Shown here: positions 62,630-64,000 of the stretch, piece by piece
Layout: the number at the start of each line of letters is the position of its first letter
Numbering within the stretch: the stretch's first letter is position 1
DNA from: Collinsella aerofaciens
Lineage (GTDB): Bacteria > Actinomycetota > Coriobacteriia > Coriobacteriales > Coriobacteriaceae
Direction of reading: 5' to 3'
DNA length: 64,000 nucleotides
Assembly (NCBI RefSeq): GCF_963360655.1
Contig: NZ_OY725717.1
Coordinates: forward strand, 558,001 to 622,000
Notes under the pieces: model-generated
What the model was told of the DNA's origin: nothing
Seen by the model: only the letters and a program-made list of their open reading frames with translations
Database searches by the model: none
Translations under genes and position numbers: made by a program

Positions 62630-63913
62630 TTAGCCCAAAACACCCGACAGGATCTCGATCAGACTGTCCACGTCGGCTTCCTCGCAGACGAGTGGCGGCA
62701 GGAAACGCAGCGTATGCGCACCCGTAGCGTTGATCACGGCACCGGCGGCCAGCGCGCGGGCAACAACACCATGCGCGTCGCCCGCGGCATCATCCAAATC
62801 ACAGCCGAGCATCAAGCCGCGACCACGTACCTCGGTCACGTGCGGCAGCTTGGCGAGCTTTGCCTCCATATAGGCACCCACCTTGGCAGCATGCTCGGCA
62901 TAATCGCCACGCACAAGCGCGGAGAGCGTCGCGGCACACGCCGCGATGGCCAAGCAGCTACCGCCAAAGGTCGAGCCGTGGTCGCCCGGCTTAAACACGT
63001 CGGCAATCTCCTTCTTCGCCACGACGGCACCCATGGGCACGCCATCAGCAATGCCCTTGGCAAGGCTCATGATGTCGGGCTCCACGCCATAGGTCTGGAA
63101 CGCAAACGGCTTGCCGGAGCGGAAGATGCCGCACTGGACCTCGTCGGCGATAAGCACGGCGCCCACTTCGTGTGCCAGGTCGCGCGCCGTAGCCATAAAC
63201 TCCTCGGTCATGGGATGCACACCGCTCTCACCCTGGATCGGCTCGAGCATCACGGCACAAATTTCGCTCCCCAGCTGCTTAAAGATCGCACGCAGCTCAT
63301 CCACATCGTTGGGCGTGCAGGCCACAAAGCCACCCGGCAGCGGGCGGAAGCTGTCCTGCAGCCAATCCTGCATGGTGGCGGCAATGGTCTCGAGCGTACG
63401 GCCGTGGAAGCCGCCGCGCATGCACACGATGGTGTTGCCGCCATTACCGGCACGCTTGGCGTACAGGCGCGCGAGCTTCATCGAGCCCTCGTTGGCCTCG
63501 GCGCCAGAGTTGGCAAAGAAGGTCTCCCAAACCTGCTCATCCGCAGCCGGGGCACCAAGAGCAGCTGCCGTGGTCTCATCGCCGGCGGCAATGGCATCGG
63601 CAAGCACGCGCGCACCATCTACGTCGTCGTTAGCAAGCTTGGACAGCAGCGCCGCGACCTGTCCGCGCTGCTCAATGTAGAAGTAATTGGAGACATGCAT
63701 GAGCTTTTTGGTCTGTGCCTCGAGCGCCGAGAGCACAGCCGGGTCGCCATGACCTAGGCTGCACACGCCGATGCCGGCAAGAAAGTCGAGGTACTCACGG
63801 CCATCGTCGCCGGTGAGCTTCATGCCGTGACCCTCGACAAACTCGACCGGAGAGCGGCCAAAGGTATGCATAACGTAATGGGATTCAAGCGATTGCTGAG
63901 CTGCAAGTGACAT
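62630..63913 (-). CDS. argD: Acetylornithine aminotransferase
   Basis: Class III PLP transaminase of arginine synthesis. 427 residues. GRSPVEFVEGHGMKLTGDDG at the N terminus, SGAEANEGSMKLAR near residue 136, LIADEVQCGIFRSGK near 238 and PLP-lysine SLAKGIADG near 264. GVMLEPIQGE-type (AVMLEPIQGESG) motif supports the family. Start ATG 63913 follows AAAGG. Another arg gene probably lies upstream. Confidence 0.92.
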   Translation of the reverse strand: MSLAAQQSLESHYVMHTFGRSPVEFVEGHGMKLTGDDGREYLDFLAGIGVCSLGHGDPAVLSALEAQTKKLMHVSNYFYIEQRGQVAALLSKLANDDVDGARVLADAIAAGDETTAAALGAPAADEQVWETFFANSGAEANEGSMKLARLYAKRAGNGGNTIVCMRGGFHGRTLETIAATMQDWLQDSFRPLPGGFVACTPNDVDELRAIFKQLGSEICAVMLEPIQGESGVHPMTEEFMATARDLAHEVGAVLIADEVQCGIFRSGKPFAFQTYGVEPDIMSLAKGIADGVPMGAVVAKKEIADVFKPGDHGSTFGGSCLAIAACAATLSALVRGDYAEHAAKVGAYMEAKLAKLPHVTEVRGRGLMLGCDLDDAAGDAHGVVARALAAGAVINATGAHTLRFLPPLVCEEADVDSLIEILSGVLG

Positions 63914-63982
63914 GGGATGCCTTTCGTTGGGCGCCAGACGGCGCGGGGCTATGGGTGCAGGAATGGGGCGGCTGCGGGTCAG

Positions 63983-64000
63983 CTAGACCGTCTGAAGCTT
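63983..64000 (-). CDS. Possible 3' end of an upstream gene
   Basis: Only KLQTV and a TAG stop are visible, 70 bases before argD on the same strand. An arg-cluster gene such as argB would be expected, but five residues cannot prove it. Confidence 0.25.
   Translation of the reverse strand, partial: KLQTV

Overview
The window looks like chromosome of a GC-rich member of the Coriobacteriia, most likely Collinsella or a close relative. I infer this from gene content and gene order, not from any search: a tRNA-tuf-rpmG-trpT-secE-nusG-rplKA block, a disA-ispD-ispF-cysS-rlmB-yacP block, and a veg-ispE block in one GC-rich genome, plus a LysRS carrying an extra C-terminal tRNA-binding domain. Most of the window is housekeeping sequence; the mobile material is concentrated at 54.0-62.5 kb.

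Layout. 1-14 kb: a FeoA-FeoB fusion running off the left edge behind a DtxR-like operator, an esterase, a PTS EIIA(Glc), asnS, a WYL-type regulator, a three-gene ABC importer of the TrpXYZ/COG2984 type, an MscS channel, and a two-gene operon of a cytoplasmic PnrA/BMP-like protein and a metallophosphoesterase. 14-19.2 kb (minus strand): translation block with tRNA-Tyr, -Thr, -Met, tuf, rpmG, tRNA-Trp, secE, nusG, rplK, rplA, plus a separate tRNA-Thr. 19.2-29 kb: a one-gene HTH-HipA kinase fusion under a nested palindrome, the yacP-rlmB-cysS-ispF-ispD-disA block, mntP, and a classical hipBA pair with its own operators. 29-41.5 kb: pepD, clpC, a TetR regulator coupled to a 1479-residue double CoA-dehydratase-activase protein, a DUF2798 membrane protein and a ThrE-type exporter. 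41.8-53.8 kb: lysS, greA, tatA, tRNA-Pro, ispE, veg, dtd, rdgB, rph, murI, a HAD phosphatase, murE and asnB. 54-62.5 kb: tRNA-Val with a duplicated 3' end, then two transposons side by side. 62.6-64 kb: argD.

The mobile cluster is the most interesting part. A 4161-bp IS1595-family transposon (54268-58428) has matching terminal inverted repeats and an 8-bp target duplication. Besides its transposase it carries a RelB/DinJ-like small protein behind a palindrome and a single-chain nuclease-methyltransferase-specificity protein resembling a Type IIG restriction-modification enzyme. Next to it an IS256-family element (8-bp duplication) is split by an IS21-family element (5-bp duplication); removing the IS21 copy restores the transposase frame exactly. 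The IS256 copy itself sits inside an older inverted-repeat element.

The window is also rich in short dispersed palindromes. A GGGACAG-containing family lies right at gene stop codons, in gene sense, at five places. A TTGCGGTGgAATA-armed hairpin occurs twice. There is a 62-bp tandem repeat and several very long intergenic hairpins. Operators with clear dyad symmetry accompany both HipA-type loci, the TetR/activase operon and the transposon-borne small regulator.
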